Shown: in pieces, positions 62,329 through 64,000 of the stretch
How the letters are laid out: every line of letters begins with the position of its first letter
Position numbering within the stretch: position 1 is the stretch's first letter
Origin: Diaphorobacter caeni
GTDB lineage: Bacteria > Pseudomonadota > Gammaproteobacteria > Burkholderiales > Burkholderiaceae_C
Length of the DNA: 64,000 bases
NCBI RefSeq assembly: GCF_015354245.1
Contig: NZ_JADKYZ010000007.1
Span: forward strand, 62,001 to 126,000
Reading direction: 5' to 3'
Translations under genes and position numbers: made by a program
The notes under the pieces: generated by a model
Databases searched by the model: none
What the model was told of the DNA's origin: nothing
Seen by the model: the letters and a program-made list of their open reading frames with translations, nothing else

Positions 62329-63972
62329 ATGACGTCGCTGCAAACCATTGGCGCGGGCATTTCCGCAGCCTTCAAGTCGATCGCGCTTTCCGCGTTGACG
62401 AAGTCGGACACGCTGAACTCCATCGCCAATCGCCTGACGGGTGGCTCGATCAACCGCGACACTTTGGCCACTTCGGCGCTTCACGCGGGAATGCGGGCTG
62501 GAACCAGTGCAGCGGTGGATGCCTACCCCGAGGCCTTGGGTGTTCAAACCAAGGAGCTGAAGCCACATATCGACAAGTTTCTGCAGGCGGACAGTACTGC
62601 GGACGTGCAGGATGCGTTCAAGGGGCTGATGCATGCGCTGCTGCCGAAGCCTCAACTGCCACATCCCGCAGTGGCCGCATTTCTGGATGACGCCATTGAC
62701 CTGGCTGGTGATTTTGCAGGAGAGCAGGTTGGCGAAAAGCTGCTTGAGAAAACACTGGCCACCATGGTGGCCAAGCATGGGCGCGAGGTTCTCGCCGACC
62801 GCCTGCAGCTTCTGGTAGGGGATTTCGCCAGCCACAGACTCATGGAGATCATCGACCACGGCATTCTGAACAAACCAGAATGGGTGATGGAGGACAACTC
62901 CAAGGTTGGCTACTTGGCAGATGCGTTGTACTTCAATCTGTCGGGCGGTGATACGAAGCCATTTGAAGATCGTGGCGTGAGTCTGCTCAAGGCCCTTCCG
63001 GATGGATCCAAGTCGGTGCTTGATTTCGTTCGTGGCTTTGTGCCGGAAGGCGGAAACATCGATGCGGCCTTGGGGTGGCTGGAGTCGGCGGCGAAGGAGC
63101 AACCCTTCGAGAAAATCGTGGCGACCATGGCGGCAGCTCATGGAAAGGACGCGCTTCTTGAAAAAATGAACGCGCAGTTCGAGTCGACAACAGGCAGCCC
63201 CAAGTACGCCCGCATGCTGACCAACATGGTGGACCGCGCGATCATCAGCAATCCGGACCATGTTCAGGAAGACAGCAAAACCTATGGCCTCCTCGCCGAT
63301 ACCCTGCATGCTTTTCTCTCGGGGGATACCAAGCCGCTTGAGGATCGTACGGTGGCATTGCTCCAGAAGGGCCCCGAGGGTGCGAAGGAGGTTCTGGATT
63401 TCATCCGCACCTTCGTGCCGGCTGAAGGCTCGTTGAGCACGGCACTTGGGTGGATGGAGTCGATATCCAAAGAGCAGCCGCTGGAGAAGATACTTGCGAC
63501 GATGGCGAATGCCCATGGAAAAGAGCATTTCGTCAATCGTTTGAATGCGCAGATCACGAGTCTTACCGGCAATGCGAGGTTGGGTGAAGTGATCACAAGC
63601 GTCATTGACCGAGCCATCCTGAGCGATGAGGCACTTGTCCAGAAGGACAGCCAGATCTATGGTTATCTGAGTGATACGCTGCACGCTGCACTCACAGGTG
63701 ACACCAAGCCTCTCAAGGATCGCTCAGTGCAATTGGTGCAAAAGAAATATGAAGAGAACACTCCGCAGATCGTTCAAGCCGGAGTGAGCATTGCCGTCAG
63801 TTCCACCAAGGCGATCGCCAGCGGAACGCACTATCTGTTGAGTGGCACTGTCTCGACAGTCAGTTCGCTGGCGGGTGGTGCGTGGAGTTATCTGCGGGGA
63901 AGCGCCTCACCAGCCACGGTTCCTGCCGAGAATCCCGGGCCGCTCGATTCATCCGCGGAAGTGCCTGCGTGA
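62329..63972 (+). CDS. Large repeat-containing protein, candidate type III secretion effector
   Basis: A 547-residue protein without recognisable catalytic motif. The N-terminal 50 residues are Ser/Thr/Ala-rich (SLQTIGAGISAAFKSIALSALTKSDTLNSIANRL), as in type III secretion signals. Three tandem repeats follow: about 138-258, 259-383 and 384-472, sharing LEKxxATMxxxHGKE, NAQ, DRAIxS, LADTLHAxLSGDTKPLEDR and (in repeats 1 and 2) VLDFxRxFVPxxGxxxxALGWxES. The C-terminus is hydrophobic/Gly-rich (GTHYLLSGTVSTVSSLAGGAWSYLRG) with a Pro/Ser tail. An AAAGGG site precedes the start. Base composition is visibly lower in G+C than upstream, suggesting acquired DNA. Confidence 0.65.
   Translation: MTSLQTIGAGISAAFKSIALSALTKSDTLNSIANRLTGGSINRDTLATSALHAGMRAGTSAAVDAYPEALGVQTKELKPHIDKFLQADSTADVQDAFKGLMHALLPKPQLPHPAVAAFLDDAIDLAGDFAGEQVGEKLLEKTLATMVAKHGREVLADRLQLLVGDFASHRLMEIIDHGILNKPEWVMEDNSKVGYLADALYFNLSGGDTKPFEDRGVSLLKALPDGSKSVLDFVRGFVPEGGNIDAALGWLESAAKEQPFEKIVATMAAAHGKDALLEKMNAQFESTTGSPKYARMLTNMVDRAIISNPDHVQEDSKTYGLLADTLHAFLSGDTKPLEDRTVALLQKGPEGAKEVLDFIRTFVPAEGSLSTALGWMESISKEQPLEKILATMANAHGKEHFVNRLNAQITSLTGNARLGEVITSVIDRAILSDEALVQKDSQIYGYLSDTLHAALTGDTKPLKDRSVQLVQKKYEENTPQIVQAGVSIAVSSTKAIASGTHYLLSGTVSTVSSLAGGAWSYLRGSASPATVPAENPGPLDSSAEVPA
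62740..63744 (+). repeat. Three tandem protein-coding repeats (about 375 bp unit)
   Basis: Units span about 62740-63102, 63103-63477 and 63478-63744 (the third is shorter, lacking the VLDFxRxFVP block). They diverge from each other in DNA but align well as protein; repeats 2 and 3 are the closest pair (EKI(V/L)ATMA-AHGK; SGDTKPLEDR versus TGDTKPLKDR). Confidence 0.8.
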
Positions 63973-64000
63973 GCCGAGGCGAGCTTGAGCCGTGAACAGG

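Noticed and set aside
62248-63684. Minus-strand open frame of 478 codons opposite the repeat protein
   Set aside because: It also appears repetitive because the opposite strand is repetitive. The plus-strand frame has a ribosome-binding site, a coupled chaperone gene and covers the whole stretch; still, the plus-strand call rests on context more than on homology.
1-64000. CRISPR array, tRNA, rRNA, insertion sequence, integrase or phage genes
   Set aside because: Looked for regularly spaced direct repeats, CCA-ended cloverleaf-like sequences and transposase or integrase motifs while reading; none was recognised. A dedicated tRNA and Rfam scan would settle the small RNAs.

Overview
The window looks like chromosomal DNA of a high-G+C betaproteobacterium, probably Comamonadaceae (Comamonas/Delftia/Acidovorax-like). 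The basis is a very long RpoD with a Lys/Ala-rich N-terminal tail, Bug-type (TctC) periplasmic receptors, an Omp32-like porin, BhuRSTUV-type haem uptake, and many LysR regulators beside aromatic and organic-acid catabolic genes. No rRNA, tRNA, CRISPR array, insertion sequence or phage gene was recognised.

Layout. 1-4.7 kb: the C-terminal part of a YccS-type membrane protein, bacterioferritin (minus strand), then ahpC and ahpF with clear terminators (iron and peroxide defence). 4.7-9.6 kb: a LysR gene broken by a frameshift, divergent from a three-subunit periplasmic sugar/polyol dehydrogenase (small subunit, GMC flavoprotein, tri-haem cytochrome c). 9.6-16 kb: a haem-uptake operon (hmuRSTUV) behind a perfect Fur-type palindrome. 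16-21 kb: small and housekeeping genes, including a DUF4261 protein, a LysR/DUF2798 divergent pair with a clear T-N11-A operator, an AhpD-like protein, and a BchE-like B12/radical-SAM protein. 21-28.5 kb: ppsR/ppsA, a DUF4212 plus VC_2705-type sodium symporter pair, an FKBP and a winged-helix regulator.

28.6-40 kb is a tannin/gallate module: LysR regulator, TRAP transporter (Q, M, P), a tannase-like lipoprotein esterase, gallate dioxygenase, porin, a signal-peptide-less substrate-binding-like protein, a ketopantoate-reductase-like protein and a Bug receptor. Its probable logic is ester hydrolysis outside the cytoplasm, uptake, then ring cleavage. 40-46.7 kb: rpoD and dnaG, and an acyl-CoA synthetase.

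47.2-59.8 kb is the most interesting region: a co-directional, tightly packed run starting with a TetR regulator that has an obvious operator. It continues with a two-subunit B12-dependent acyl-CoA mutase, a MeaB GTPase fused to a hotdog thioesterase, a small unknown protein, a long AMP-forming acyl-CoA synthetase, a complete LIV-type ABC transporter with its binding protein, and a PaaK-like protein with an altered P-loop. The mutase keeps the B12 and CoA scaffolding but replaces both methylmalonate-specific residues (Tyr89 and Arg207 of methylmalonyl-CoA mutase become Leu87 and Ala203), so its substrate is unlikely to be methylmalonyl-CoA. I infer an undescribed pathway that imports a carboxylic acid, activates it to a CoA thioester and rearranges its carbon skeleton.

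60-64 kb: a MarR regulator with a Bcr/CflA efflux pump. The window ends with a CesT-like type III secretion chaperone next to a 547-residue protein made largely of three tandem repeats of about 125 residues, in DNA of visibly lower G+C. This is a candidate secreted effector pair.
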